Source: Deltaproteobacteria bacterium
Lineage (GTDB): Bacteria > Bdellovibrionota > JAJCYS01
Direction of reading: 5' to 3'
DNA: 64,000 bases
NCBI GenBank assembly: GCA_029262815.1
Contig: JAJCYS010000044.1
Coordinates: 20,393 to 84,392, forward strand
Part shown: piece after piece, positions 27,280-36,406 of the stretch
Layout of the letters: each line of letters begins with the position of its first letter
Numbering within the stretch: the stretch's first letter is position 1
Made by a program: the position numbers and the translations under genes
Notes under the pieces: model-generated
Seen by the model: only the letters and a program-made list of their open reading frames with translations
The model's database searches: none
What the model was told of the DNA's origin: nothing

Positions 27280-29771
27280 GTCTAGCTATTAGTCGCAAGT
27301 TAATCAAAAAATCCTGGCGTTTAAAGGTTGTGCTGGTTTGTTGGTTTTTGGCAATTTCGATCATACCCTTGTTTGCTTCAGTTAGTATTGTAGTTTATTT
27401 TATGAACAAAAATGTATATCGAGAATTTCATGAAAAACTTGAAGATTCTTCTAGAGGGGTATTATATGAATTCAATGAGATCAAGACTTCATTAGTTGAA
27501 GTAACAAAACGTCAACATAAGGAGTGGTTTTTAGTAAAAGCCTTAAGGAGTAGAAATTTATTTGAGCTTCAAAAACAAATGCAAAATTTCAAAGCCTTTT
27601 CTCCTGAATACGAATTAAGTGTATACGATCTCAAACACGAATTAGTTGGGTCGAGTTTAGTAAAACTTGGATCTGATACTTCAAAAGCTACCGAACCAAG
27701 TCAAAAAAATGAACCAGAGAGTCAGACAACAGGAGCATTTCAAATTGACCTATCTGATTGGGAGGATGTCAGTGAAAAGAGTGATGAGAAAGAAATAGCG
27801 ATAGATATTAGTGGATTTGAAGAGATTGATCCTGATAAATTTAAGTCCCAAAAAAAAACGCTAGAGCTGCCAGCTGAACACACTTCAGAAAGCAGTGTAC
27901 CCACAAACGTTGTAGATGAATTAGAATCCCAAGATCATACGATTAAGATATCTTCGATACCAAATAAAGGATTCAAAATCAGTGTCTATATGCCAATTAT
28001 TGATACTGTCTATAACAAAACATGGGGGATTCTGAAGGCATCTAGATATGTTGATAAACAATTTATATTAAATCTCAATAAGAAATTGAGTGTGAACGTA
28101 AGCTTATTTGATTCTCAAGGTGTTGCATTAAGCTCTACTTTTAAAAGCAGCACTAATATCGAGCCAACTACGCTCAAAGAAATTGATAAATTAGATAAAA
28201 CTATCAAAATCACAAATCATAAAATCAACAAAGAAAGATTCAGTGTTTTGTTTCAACCGGTTATAGATAATCATAAAAAGAATTTATCTGGGATAATCGC
28301 TGTCTCCTCATCTGAGCAATTTTTTAGAGAAGCACTTTCTAAAATCCAATACACAATGTCAACAATGGGGCTAATAGCAGTTATATTGGTTGTATTAACC
28401 AGTCTGATGATCTCAAATAGAATATCTAATCCATTATCAAAGTTATCAAAATTAACTAAAAAAATATCTTCTGGAAAAGAAGTCGACAGTCGTCAGCTAC
28501 ACTACGAGAGTTTTTTAGAGGTAAATGACCTTTCAGACGCTTTTTTTAAAATGTCAGGTGATTTAAAAATTTCAAGAGATTCATTGGTATCAGAAAAAGA
28601 CTATGTATCGAATATTATTAAATCAATGATTGACTCGCTTCTTGTCGTTTCACCTGATGGTGTTATTCAAAGAACCAATGAAGCAGCAACGAAATTACTT
28701 GGATATTCTAATGATGAGATTGTAGGGAAAAACGTAAATCAAATCTTTAGCCAAAAGAGCGAAAATGCTGAAGAAGAGTTACAGAATCTTTTAAACTCTG
28801 AGATTGTAAAAGATTACGATATTCAATATAAATCAAAATCGGGTGATCTTTTACCTATGAGTTTATCAGCTTCTTCTATAAAAGGTGCCAAGACAAAAAC
28901 ATCAGGTACTGTGTGTGTAGCCAAAGACATGCGTGAGTATATAAGACTTGCCAAAAAAGCAGAGCAAGCTATTGAAGAGGCAGCCAAAGCCGAAAATGCC
29001 CGTTTAGACGCTGAGTTAAAAACAGCAAAAATTGTACAAGAAACTCTATTGCCACAGAAACTGCCCGATATTGATGCAATCAAGATGTCAGGATTTTATC
29101 AACCAGCATCTGAATGTGGTGGAGACTGGTGGGGATATCATATTTTGGGAGATGAATTAGTAGTCATGATTGCGGATGTTACTGGCCATGGCGCTGGTGC
29201 AGCACTCATTACTGCAGCAGTTCAAAGCACCGTCTTAACTTTAATGAAAATGTATGAACAGGAACCGAGTTCTTTTGATGCAGCTCAATTTTTAGAGAAA
29301 TTGAACGAATCATTATTTGGCACAACTCGAGGGGGCAGCTTTTTAACTTTTTTCTGTGCGACGATTAACGTTAAAACTGGCGTTTTGAAATTTAGCAATG
29401 CGGGCCACAATTTTCCTTGGATCTACCGAACCTCAAAACAAGAAGGTGATACAGCAAGTAAAGACAATATTGAAACTTTAATGTTACGAGGGCAGCATTT
29501 GGGAAAATATGACCAGGTCTCATTTGAAGTAAAACAAACAAAACTATATAAAAATGACAAATTCCTGTTGTTTACGGATGGGTTACCTGAACAAGTCAAC
29601 CCTGATGACAAAGAATATGGCAATATGAAATTCCTAAGAAGTTTTCTAAAGCATGTTAATTTAGATGTCGTTCAATTGAACACAAATTTGGTTTCAGATT
29701 TAACAGAGTTCAAAAAAGACGCAGAGATTCTAGATGATTGGACCCTAGTATCGGTTGAGTTCAAAGGATAA
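27276..29771 (+). CDS. Membrane-bound PP2C/SpoIIE-type phosphatase with HAMP and PAS domains
   Basis: 831 residues. One membrane helix at about 17-44, a large extracytoplasmic sensor region of about 310 residues with an acidic insert (about 140-220), and a second helix near 361-383. These are followed by HAMP (384-437), PAS (about 444-560), a short coiled coil rich in Ala/Glu/Lys, and the PP2C-like phosphatase. The phosphatase shows GGDWWGY near 615, ADVTGHGAGAAL, FSNAGHNFP, LLFTDGLPEQ near 765 and a C-terminal DDWTLVSVEF. This is the RsbU/SpoIIE design that dephosphorylates an anti-sigma-factor antagonist, but no such partner is encoded in the window. The coupling to a secreted flavin-like protein suggests a periplasmic signal. 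Confidence 0.88.
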   Translation: MSLAISRKLIKKSWRLKVVLVCWFLAISIIPLFASVSIVVYFMNKNVYREFHEKLEDSSRGVLYEFNEIKTSLVEVTKRQHKEWFLVKALRSRNLFELQKQMQNFKAFSPEYELSVYDLKHELVGSSLVKLGSDTSKATEPSQKNEPESQTTGAFQIDLSDWEDVSEKSDEKEIAIDISGFEEIDPDKFKSQKKTLELPAEHTSESSVPTNVVDELESQDHTIKISSIPNKGFKISVYMPIIDTVYNKTWGILKASRYVDKQFILNLNKKLSVNVSLFDSQGVALSSTFKSSTNIEPTTLKEIDKLDKTIKITNHKINKERFSVLFQPVIDNHKKNLSGIIAVSSSEQFFREALSKIQYTMSTMGLIAVILVVLTSLMISNRISNPLSKLSKLTKKISSGKEVDSRQLHYESFLEVNDLSDAFFKMSGDLKISRDSLVSEKDYVSNIIKSMIDSLLVVSPDGVIQRTNEAATKLLGYSNDEIVGKNVNQIFSQKSENAEEELQNLLNSEIVKDYDIQYKSKSGDLLPMSLSASSIKGAKTKTSGTVCVAKDMREYIRLAKKAEQAIEEAAKAENARLDAELKTAKIVQETLLPQKLPDIDAIKMSGFYQPASECGGDWWGYHILGDELVVMIADVTGHGAGAALITAAVQSTVLTLMKMYEQEPSSFDAAQFLEKLNESLFGTTRGGSFLTFFCATINVKTGVLKFSNAGHNFPWIYRTSKQEGDTASKDNIETLMLRGQHLGKYDQVSFEVKQTKLYKNDKFLLFTDGLPEQVNPDDKEYGNMKFLRSFLKHVNLDVVQLNTNLVSDLTEFKKDAEILDDWTLVSVEFKG

Positions 29772-29850
29772 AAGACATTCATTCGCTAATGCTGAATACT
29801 CAATTATGAAAGGGGTGAGAATGAGTATGGCTGCCCTCAATGAAATCACA

Positions 29851-30813
29851 CTAGCGAGTATGTGTTAAAGATATGACTGTCTGCCAAGGAAACAAAGGAC
29901 CTGTTTCATAATAATCTGCTTTCAATTCTTGTTTACAATAATCGATAAAAGTATTCACATCTTGATATCCAAGGTAATCCACATAGAAATGCTTGCCATA
30001 ACTCGGTAAAGTTGACGTGAACCATTCTGGGAAAATACTTATATTCGCAAGCACATCCATAAATCCATTTAATAGACGATAAACACGTCTATTTTCAATA
30101 GGCCGACCATGGGATTCAAAGCCGTGCTCAATAATAAGCGAAATACCATCAGGGCTCAAACAGTTGAGAACATCGATATAATTGCGCCATCGTTGACTAA
30201 CAGGCACATGATGTAACGCCCATCTAGAAAGAATCAAATCATATGATGTCAAACCATTTGAAAGCTCATTCAACTCAAGATAATTTATAGACCCATTTGT
30301 CATCGCATATGGATCATAGCCATAAATTCTTGCATCTTTAATTAACCCTTGTTGGGTCAAAAAATTTTTAAGAGCTATCTCATAAGACCCATCCCCGAGA
30401 CCAAATCCAAATATTTTTATCTCATCCCGAAATGGATGTTGAGCCAAAAGAGTTTTTACGACAAAATCTGAACTGTCAATTATATTGACACTCAAAACTT
30501 GTTTGGTTACATCAGCATCCAATTGTTCGTTATGATTCGAATCAAATATAAATTGGATGAAATCATGACAAATAGAATTTAAATTAGTTTCCCCTGACAA
30601 ATACGCATTAAGTTGTTCTGCGTGTTCATCTGAAAACCGGGCGATCTTTTCAGCAACAGCATTTTGAAAAGCATCTCCATAAAGTGGCATTTTCAGATCT
30701 TGCATGATCTGTTTCAAAACAAATGCGTTTTGTAAAAAATAGAGCGGGTGACTAGATATATGAGGTTGAATTAGCTTATTGTATTGATCAACAAAATCCA
30801 TGGCCCACAGCAT
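29851..30813 (-). CDS. SAM-dependent methyltransferase, class I
   Basis: 320 residues. The centre has a Rossmann-type SAM site: IKIFGFGLGDGSYEIALKNFL, then YDLILSRWALHHVP and LSPDGISLIIEHGFE, as in methyltransferase families 11/12. The N-terminal 100 residues are helical and not recognised. The start may be ATG 30801 (Met5), with no clear ribosome-binding site for either. It lies 87 bases after the CBS gene on the same strand, so it could be the tail of the Rieske-cytochrome operon, but a functional link is not evident. The substrate is unknown. Confidence 0.75.
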   Translation of the reverse strand: MLWAMDFVDQYNKLIQPHISSHPLYFLQNAFVLKQIMQDLKMPLYGDAFQNAVAEKIARFSDEHAEQLNAYLSGETNLNSICHDFIQFIFDSNHNEQLDADVTKQVLSVNIIDSSDFVVKTLLAQHPFRDEIKIFGFGLGDGSYEIALKNFLTQQGLIKDARIYGYDPYAMTNGSINYLELNELSNGLTSYDLILSRWALHHVPVSQRWRNYIDVLNCLSPDGISLIIEHGFESHGRPIENRRVYRLLNGFMDVLANISIFPEWFTSTLPSYGKHFYVDYLGYQDVNTFIDYCKQELKADYYETGPLFPWQTVISLTHTR

Positions 30814-30900
30814 ACCACTGTGTATTCAAAAAATAGCACACCTTTTGGCCACTAATGTGGCTTAGATGAGACTATCTAATCCAATTCCAAAGCATTCTAT

Positions 30901-31365
30901 TTAAGAGATACCCGCTATGAGTTTCACAAAGTCTGCTTCTGTGATCAATCCAACGAGTTTTTTTGCTTGCACGACTGGAATACATCCAAACTTCTTCTCT
31001 GAAATGATTTTTGCAACATATCTCAATGGCGTCTGAGGCTCAACCGTCTCTAATAACTCGGACATCACATTGACGACTGGAATACGTGCATTGATTTTGT
31101 GACGCTCATTATCTGTAACATTGGCAAACGTGGAAACGGACGCCTTTAATAAATCTCGATGTGTCACCATGCCTACAAGGTTGTTCTCATTATCAATAAC
31201 GGGCACATGTCGAATTCGGCGCCAACTCATGAAACTATCTGCGATATCCAAATAGTCGTCATCAAATACACAAAATAAATCTGTAGTCATTATATCTTTG
31301 GCCTTTAATGTCCCTTCCATGAGATCCAGAATTGTCTTGTTCTTATCTAGTCGACTAAAGTCCAT
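30901..31365 (-). CDS. CBS-pair protein
   Basis: A stand-alone protein of 154 residues consisting of a short lead and two CBS domains (about 20-75 and 95-152). The repeated pattern is ...HVPVIDNENNLVGMVTHRDLL and ...GCIPVVQAKKLVGLITEADFV. CBS pairs bind adenine nucleotides and act as energy sensors. A GAGGAG ribosome-binding site is seen eight bases before ATG 31365, and the gene sits 21 bases after the octaheme cytochrome, so it is probably in the same transcript and may regulate that complex. The role is inferred from context only. Confidence 0.88.
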   Translation of the reverse strand: MDFSRLDKNKTILDLMEGTLKAKDIMTTDLFCVFDDDYLDIADSFMSWRRIRHVPVIDNENNLVGMVTHRDLLKASVSTFANVTDNERHKINARIPVVNVMSELLETVEPQTPLRYVAKIISEKKFGCIPVVQAKKLVGLITEADFVKLIAGIS

Positions 31366-31386
31366 ATCTGTGACTCCTCAATTCGG

Positions 31387-33027
31387 TCAAACGTCTCGAT
31401 GGCCATAACGGCTTTTCATGTTTTTTCTGATTTTTTTCATAGCATCTTCTGCCCCTTCTTTGAACCATTTGTGTTCAGGGCGTGACAAAATCTGGTCGAT
31501 CACACGATTTACACGTGATGATTTTAAATCCAGTCCCTCCTTAGATGCATGTTTTGCAATCTCTCTGGCTTGAGGAATCAACTCCATGTAAAAACGATCA
31601 GCAACTTCAAACATCCCGTGCCAATGAGTGTAATCCGGTGCCATCATCGAAGCACCATGACGCGCACGACGACCTTCGTGATGCCACAGGTAGAACCACG
31701 TCCACTCAATTTCTTCATCGAATTGTGTTTTTGTGATTAATCCTTCTTTTCGAAGTGACGCGATTATTTTCTTACCCGATTTTGCAAATTTCTCGTTATA
31801 TAAAATAACCAAATCATCATATTGCTTATAAAAACCGTTTACATAACTTGGCGTATGACAGTGTGTACATACAGCCTTCATTCGATTCCGTTTTGCCAAT
31901 GCAGTATCATGTATTTTTTCAGCACGTTTACCTGGGTCGGTTTCGACTACGATTTTATGATCCTTATCCGTATCCATGACTAAACTTACTGGCGGACGGT
32001 TTGTCCAAGAAATACGCTCACCAACATCGTGTGTGATTTTCCCATCATTTTTACTGTGTCCCGACATATGGCACGTCGCACACGTGGGTGCTGCAGAATA
32101 ATCTTTACCCAGAACCCATTTCTCTGAATCTAAATTCATCTTATGTTTCAAGTCCCGATAGGCAACCCCATGCTTTGATTCTTCATAAATTTCTTTTTGA
32201 GGATGATCTGGCCCTAAATGACATTTGCCACAGTTCTCAGGTTGTCTGGCTCGTCTGGGTGAAAAATCATGTCGACTGTGACACGCTGAACAGGATCCTT
32301 TCGAACCGTCAAGATTGAGTCGACCAATCCCCGTATTTGGCCAAGTTCCTTCATGAAAGATAGGTTTGCCTTCTGAATCCCGCAGGATACGCGAAACTGC
32401 TTTTTGAACTGTTGGGTGACCCTCTTTATCGGGTTTTAAATCATCAACGGTGATCATCCCCCCATCTTCAGCTTTAAACCCAATTTTACTACCATGACAT
32501 TGCAGGCACCCAGAAAAAGCACTGGCCATCCCATTTACTTGACTCACAGCTTTACCAGGCGTTGGTGAGTGCGGGTTGAACACTTCTCGAGAACCTTCAA
32601 CGGTTTCAGCTAAAAAATTATCAAGAGATGCCAGAATATTTCCAGCCTTTGAGTGGTGACTTTGCTCAAATTCATGTGCAACATTTTGATGGCATTGTGC
32701 ACAGTCCCGGGGGGTCACGATCGTAGCAATAAATTGACCATAGTGGGTAAATCCATCGACATCCCCTTTTTGTGCCTGGTGACACTCAACACATCCAATC
32801 CCTTTTTCAGCGTGGGTACTTCCCTCCCAATGTTGAATAATACCCGGCGTCGAGTTCAGGTGACAACTTACGCAATCCTGTGAACTACTGGGAACGGCAA
32901 TGTGTGGCTTGATGATGCCCGATTCTTCTTGCCTTCGAACAACTTCCATACGTTGTACGTAAATTAGGGAAATCAAAAAAATCAGACTTAACCCCGCAAT
33001 GATAGTTTGCTTCGTCCTAAGAGACAT
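31387..33027 (-). CDS. Octaheme c-type cytochrome of the hydroxylamine oxidoreductase family
   Basis: 546 residues with a single N-terminal membrane anchor (about 7-23), not obviously cleaved. Eight CxxCH haem sites are read: starting at Cys52, 79, 109, 174, 246, 266, 316 and 387, the count and spread of HAO-family octahemes. Near the C-terminus the block HHEGRRARHGAS...MMAPDYTHWHGMF contains Tyr466, in the region where true HAO carries its cross-linking tyrosine; whether this residue is equivalent needs an alignment. Members oxidise hydroxylamine or hydrazine, or reduce nitrite. The gene follows the b6-type cytochrome by 10 bases behind an AGGAGGGG site. No cytochrome c1 or f gene is present, so it is the likely electron partner of the Rieske/b core. 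Confidence 0.85.
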   Translation of the reverse strand: MSLRTKQTIIAGLSLIFLISLIYVQRMEVVRRQEESGIIKPHIAVPSSSQDCVSCHLNSTPGIIQHWEGSTHAEKGIGCVECHQAQKGDVDGFTHYGQFIATIVTPRDCAQCHQNVAHEFEQSHHSKAGNILASLDNFLAETVEGSREVFNPHSPTPGKAVSQVNGMASAFSGCLQCHGSKIGFKAEDGGMITVDDLKPDKEGHPTVQKAVSRILRDSEGKPIFHEGTWPNTGIGRLNLDGSKGSCSACHSRHDFSPRRARQPENCGKCHLGPDHPQKEIYEESKHGVAYRDLKHKMNLDSEKWVLGKDYSAAPTCATCHMSGHSKNDGKITHDVGERISWTNRPPVSLVMDTDKDHKIVVETDPGKRAEKIHDTALAKRNRMKAVCTHCHTPSYVNGFYKQYDDLVILYNEKFAKSGKKIIASLRKEGLITKTQFDEEIEWTWFYLWHHEGRRARHGASMMAPDYTHWHGMFEVADRFYMELIPQAREIAKHASKEGLDLKSSRVNRVIDQILSRPEHKWFKEGAEDAMKKIRKNMKSRYGHRDV

Positions 33028-33037
33028 ATTACCCCTC

Positions 33038-34087
33038 CTAATGCTGTACTGCAGCTTCCCAAACAGTCATCGCCACAATTATAAATACCGCAACAATGCC
33101 GATCCAAACGCTTATTTCAGAAACTTTAGTTCTTCGCACAAGCCATGCATCAATAAATGGCCACACGAACATAATAAAAACTATGAACCCCATACTCACA
33201 ACTGCTGTCGTAAGTGAAAACAGTTTGAGCCACCGAAACGTCACATAAAAATACCACTCTGGTTTGATTACCTCAGGTGTCTGCAGCGGGCTCGCAACGG
33301 GTCCCATAGAGGCTGGAAAAACCGTCGCCAACGCGCTCAGTAAAATCATCAACACTAGGCCCAGCATCAATTCAGTCAATACGTGATCCGGAAAAAAATC
33401 GAAATGTCGTTTTGAACTTGGGGGTTCTTCATTGGACTGAAACTCAGTCACCCCATGCAACCGGATAAGTGCGATATGAACCACAACCAACAGAATCATG
33501 GTGACGGGTAGTACGGCACCATGCAAAATAAAAAATCGAGATAAGGTGTGCTCGTTGTACCCATCGCCCCCAAGTAACATTTTTTTCATGATGGTCCCTA
33601 AAACGGGAATGGTATCCGTGATATTTGCAGCAACCGTAGCACCCCAATAGCTTAATTGCTCGAACACCAGACTATAGCCCGTAAACCCTAGAATGAGCGT
33701 ACAAAGGAGTAAGAACATTCCCACCATCCAATTGAGTTCGCGTGGTTTACGATAGGCACCCGTAAAATAGACACGCATTTGGTGCAAAATGACAGCTGCA
33801 ACCATCAGGATGGATGCCCACTTGTGAAGACTCCGAATGTACCAACCGAAGGCCACCTCTTCAGTGATATACCGTACAGACTCATAGGCTACGCTTGGTC
33901 CTGCTTGATAGTACATGGCTAGCAATATGCCCGTAATGATCTGAACCATGAATAAATAAGCTGGCGTTCCACCCAAACAAAACCACCAAAGTTTCATATG
34001 ATTCGGAACAGGTTCGTTGGTCACATCACTCAATTTGTTAAAATCGACGGGTATCCTTTTTTGAATCCAGTTGGAAACGTGACTCAT
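33038..34087 (-). CDS. Cytochrome b6-type quinol-oxidising subunit (fused N- and C-terminal parts)
   Basis: 349 residues with about seven or eight membrane helices. Haem-ligand histidines are His88 and His102 in one helix and His189 and His204 in another. The 14-residue gap between the second pair is the b6 pattern; mitochondrial-type cytochrome b has 13. The quinol site motif PEWY lies at 276-279. The N-terminal haem part and C-terminal PetD-like part are in one chain. It overlaps the Rieske gene by four bases. It should oxidise quinol at the inner membrane and pass electrons to the Rieske protein, but the usual c1/f subunit is missing and the octaheme cytochrome follows. Confidence 0.9.
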   Translation of the reverse strand: MSHVSNWIQKRIPVDFNKLSDVTNEPVPNHMKLWWFCLGGTPAYLFMVQIITGILLAMYYQAGPSVAYESVRYITEEVAFGWYIRSLHKWASILMVAAVILHQMRVYFTGAYRKPRELNWMVGMFLLLCTLILGFTGYSLVFEQLSYWGATVAANITDTIPVLGTIMKKMLLGGDGYNEHTLSRFFILHGAVLPVTMILLVVVHIALIRLHGVTEFQSNEEPPSSKRHFDFFPDHVLTELMLGLVLMILLSALATVFPASMGPVASPLQTPEVIKPEWYFYVTFRWLKLFSLTTAVVSMGFIVFIMFVWPFIDAWLVRRTKVSEISVWIGIVAVFIIVAMTVWEAAVQH

Positions 34088-34596
34088 GTAACTGATCCTA
34101 GAGTTACGTTAATAAAAAGTAATCCACCTTTAATTTTGAGAGGGTACTGAATCAAAGACTGTCCTGCTTTTGCGGGGGGACCTTCCGTACCTTTTCCTTG
34201 GGCATTAAATGCACCGTTATGACAGGGACAAAAAAATCTTTTTTTCTGTGACTCCCAGTGAACTTGACACCCTAAGTGGGGGCATGTCGTTGAGAACGCA
34301 ATAAAATCATCTTCTTTTCCACTCTTGCCGTTACATGTAATCACAATTTTTTCGCCCGATGGGCTGGTAAAGAATAGTGAGCGGCCAATAGGCAATTTTT
34401 GTGTTTGAGTCACAAATTGCCATCTTTTATGTGAACCTTTACTTGGGTAGAGAAATTGAACAAAAAAGGTCAGTAGTTTGCCATATCCCAATACAAGCCC
34501 ACCCCACATAAGTACAGATAGAGCTTGGGATAGAAAACCCCGACGCGTTATTTCGCTAGTATGCGACGAAGTCTTTTGGATCTGACTTTTAGACAT
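34084..34596 (-). CDS. Rieske [2Fe-2S] protein, Tat-type N-terminus
   Basis: 170 residues. TRRGFL near 18-23 before a hydrophobic helix is the twin-arginine pattern used by Rieske proteins, which insert as N-terminally anchored proteins. The cluster is bound by CPHLGC (Cys105, His107) and CPCH (Cys123, His126), with the Cys110/Cys125 pair available for the stabilising disulfide. It is the first gene of the Rieske-cytochrome b-octaheme-CBS run. The usual FNAxGxxxxGPPxKAGxxL segment follows the second motif. Confidence 0.93.
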   Translation of the reverse strand: MSKSQIQKTSSHTSEITRRGFLSQALSVLMWGGLVLGYGKLLTFFVQFLYPSKGSHKRWQFVTQTQKLPIGRSLFFTSPSGEKIVITCNGKSGKEDDFIAFSTTCPHLGCQVHWESQKKRFFCPCHNGAFNAQGKGTEGPPAKAGQSLIQYPLKIKGGLLFINVTLGSVT

Positions 34597-34789
34597 ACAC
34601 CTCCCCCACGTTCACTTTTAATTTAACGTCCTAGAGGTATAAATTCAATAATAATTTAAATACGTTAAAGTGGTTCGTAGTTTTTGAACTTATTGAATTA
34701 CAATTATAAATTAATATAAATTAGCTATAACTGTTTTTCTGGACTTGAGTCAGGCTAAAGAAAGTTGTTATGGCCCCTTTCTACTTTTC

Positions 34790-36214
34790 CTAAAATAGTG
34801 CGTTTTGAATGGATTGTGTCCATTTTTGTACAGCTTCAAATTTCGGACTTCCTGGATCAAAAGATACTTTTAAACTTTGATTTTGTTTTTCGATCTCAGT
34901 TATCAAGCCAGTATAATTTTTCTGTTTGGCTAGTTTTGAAAATTCAACAAGGTTATTAACCAATGCGCCGGATATTTTTTTTCGATGATCCATAAAGATA
35001 AGCACATTAAATAAACTCCCGACCCCAGCTTTCGAAATGGGTGTTACTGTGACCCCACCATGTTGCTTCAAATCATTCAGTGTAAGCTGAAACAGTCCAT
35101 GCATAGCAGTGATCCGAGGTTTGAAATTTGAATCACTTTCTTCTTTTTCTGTGAACGCGTTTTTATCTGTCATCAGTTTTTCAAAATATGAGACAGTGAT
35201 TTCACATCCCAACTGTGTCATTTGATTAAGCATCAGTTTTTTTCGAATTTTAGGATCAATTTGACGTTTAGATTTTGGATCGGCTACAACCATCATGTGA
35301 AGCAACTCTGGCAAAACCATACACCCCGCCCGAATTCCTTTATGAACCATGAGTGGATTTAGCACATCGTCTAACGTTATTCCTTTCCCTCTTTCACGTC
35401 CTAATCGATTTACATCATCCACACGGCTTAATGCCAGTTTTAGAAAGGATCGATTTTGAACTTTCCAAGGCAACTGAACCATTTCCCTTAGAATAATAAC
35501 TCTACCTTTATAGGCCAATGTCGTATCTGTTCTATACCTATGATCAAAGAATGGTATCAAAAGAGCACCGTTCTTATCCTCACGTAAGGCTTTTGCTCCT
35601 TTTTTAATAGCGGATAAATCATTTGATTCGCTTAACGCACGGGCTTTCTCAATTTCGGGTGTAATCGTGTATGTGTGTGTTTTTAAAACGATGTGCTGGA
35701 TAACACCCTGGTTGTGACCCCCTATAGTTAATAATGCCTTGAAGGACCGGTTACGAAAATAAGGCTTCTCCTTAGGATTCTTAAGAATGGCTTCAAAAGC
35801 TAGAATGACCTGACTACGAACTTGATCATTGAGACCCGACAATTCCAGCATAAATAAAATACCATCTCGTATTTTAGGGGATTTTTGATAGCTCAACTGT
35901 GTAATGAGCCCCTTAACCGAAGCTTTGAAAATAATATCTTTTTTTAACTCCATAGATTTAAGAATTAGAGGTGTGAATACTTTGTACCCTTCAGGATGTA
36001 TCTCAAGTTTTTTAAGTATGATTGGATCAAGTTCATCAACATGCCGGTTGACCCACATACCGTCATTATCAAAATGTTGGGGAATAACCAAATCCGGTAT
36101 TCGCAACCTTTTTTTTAGATCTTGCGTTCGAGTTGACTTCGTATCCTTTTTATTACACGCTGAAATGGCCAGAAAAAAGCCCAAAAGCAACCCAGCTAGA
36201 ATTTGATACCTCAT
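34790..36214 (-). CDS. Lipoprotein of unknown function, helical-repeat type
   Basis: 474 residues with lipobox AISAC (Cys20) after a hydrophobic signal, so probably lipid-anchored in the periplasm. The mature part is rich in Leu/Lys helices with no catalytic motif that I recognise; a few stretches (e.g. VRSQVILAFEAILKN, NRSFKALLTIGG) look like HEAT/ARM repeats. It is divergent from ferritin and separated by about 190 bases. Similar helical secreted proteins lie at 40672 and 44296, but I cannot show that they are related. Confidence 0.7.
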   Translation of the reverse strand: MRYQILAGLLLGFFLAISACNKKDTKSTRTQDLKKRLRIPDLVIPQHFDNDGMWVNRHVDELDPIILKKLEIHPEGYKVFTPLILKSMELKKDIIFKASVKGLITQLSYQKSPKIRDGILFMLELSGLNDQVRSQVILAFEAILKNPKEKPYFRNRSFKALLTIGGHNQGVIQHIVLKTHTYTITPEIEKARALSESNDLSAIKKGAKALREDKNGALLIPFFDHRYRTDTTLAYKGRVIILREMVQLPWKVQNRSFLKLALSRVDDVNRLGRERGKGITLDDVLNPLMVHKGIRAGCMVLPELLHMMVVADPKSKRQIDPKIRKKLMLNQMTQLGCEITVSYFEKLMTDKNAFTEKEESDSNFKPRITAMHGLFQLTLNDLKQHGGVTVTPISKAGVGSLFNVLIFMDHRKKISGALVNNLVEFSKLAKQKNYTGLITEIEKQNQSLKVSFDPGSPKFEAVQKWTQSIQNALF

Positions 36215-36299
36215 GATGTTCTCCTTAAATAGCGTATAGCCTTGTTATCGGCATCAAATCTGAAGTACTGAACACCTCTTTAGTAATCAAAATTCATTT

Positions 36300-36322
36300 A
36301 TTATGATTATTAATAACATTTT
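36300..36322. promoter_or_regulatory. Weak Fur-box-like AT-rich dyad upstream of ferritin
   Basis: TTATGATTATTAATAACATT contains the perfect dyad TTATTAATAA and partly resembles a Fur box. It lies about 90 bases before the ferritin start, between that gene and the divergent lipoprotein. The match is poor and could be chance in AT-rich DNA. Confidence 0.25.
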
Positions 36323-36364
36323 TATGATCAAAAATTGAAATCAGGTCCCCACCTTCGTTTCAAG

Positions 36365-36373
36365 TGGTATACT
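36365..36373 (+). promoter_or_regulatory. Extended -10 promoter candidate for ferritin
   Basis: TGGTATACT (TGn plus TATACT) is an extended -10 element about 35 bases before the ferritin start; no good -35 is seen, as expected for that class. AAAGGAG at 36391-36397 serves as the ribosome-binding site. Confidence 0.4.
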
Positions 36374-36406
36374 GGTGCCACATAATTATTTAAAGGAGCT
36401 CAATCG

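Noticed and set aside
33038..34596. Calling the Rieske/cytochrome b genes an ordinary bc1 complex
   Set aside because: No cytochrome c1 gene is present, the second His pair has the b6-type spacing, and the following gene is an octaheme cytochrome.
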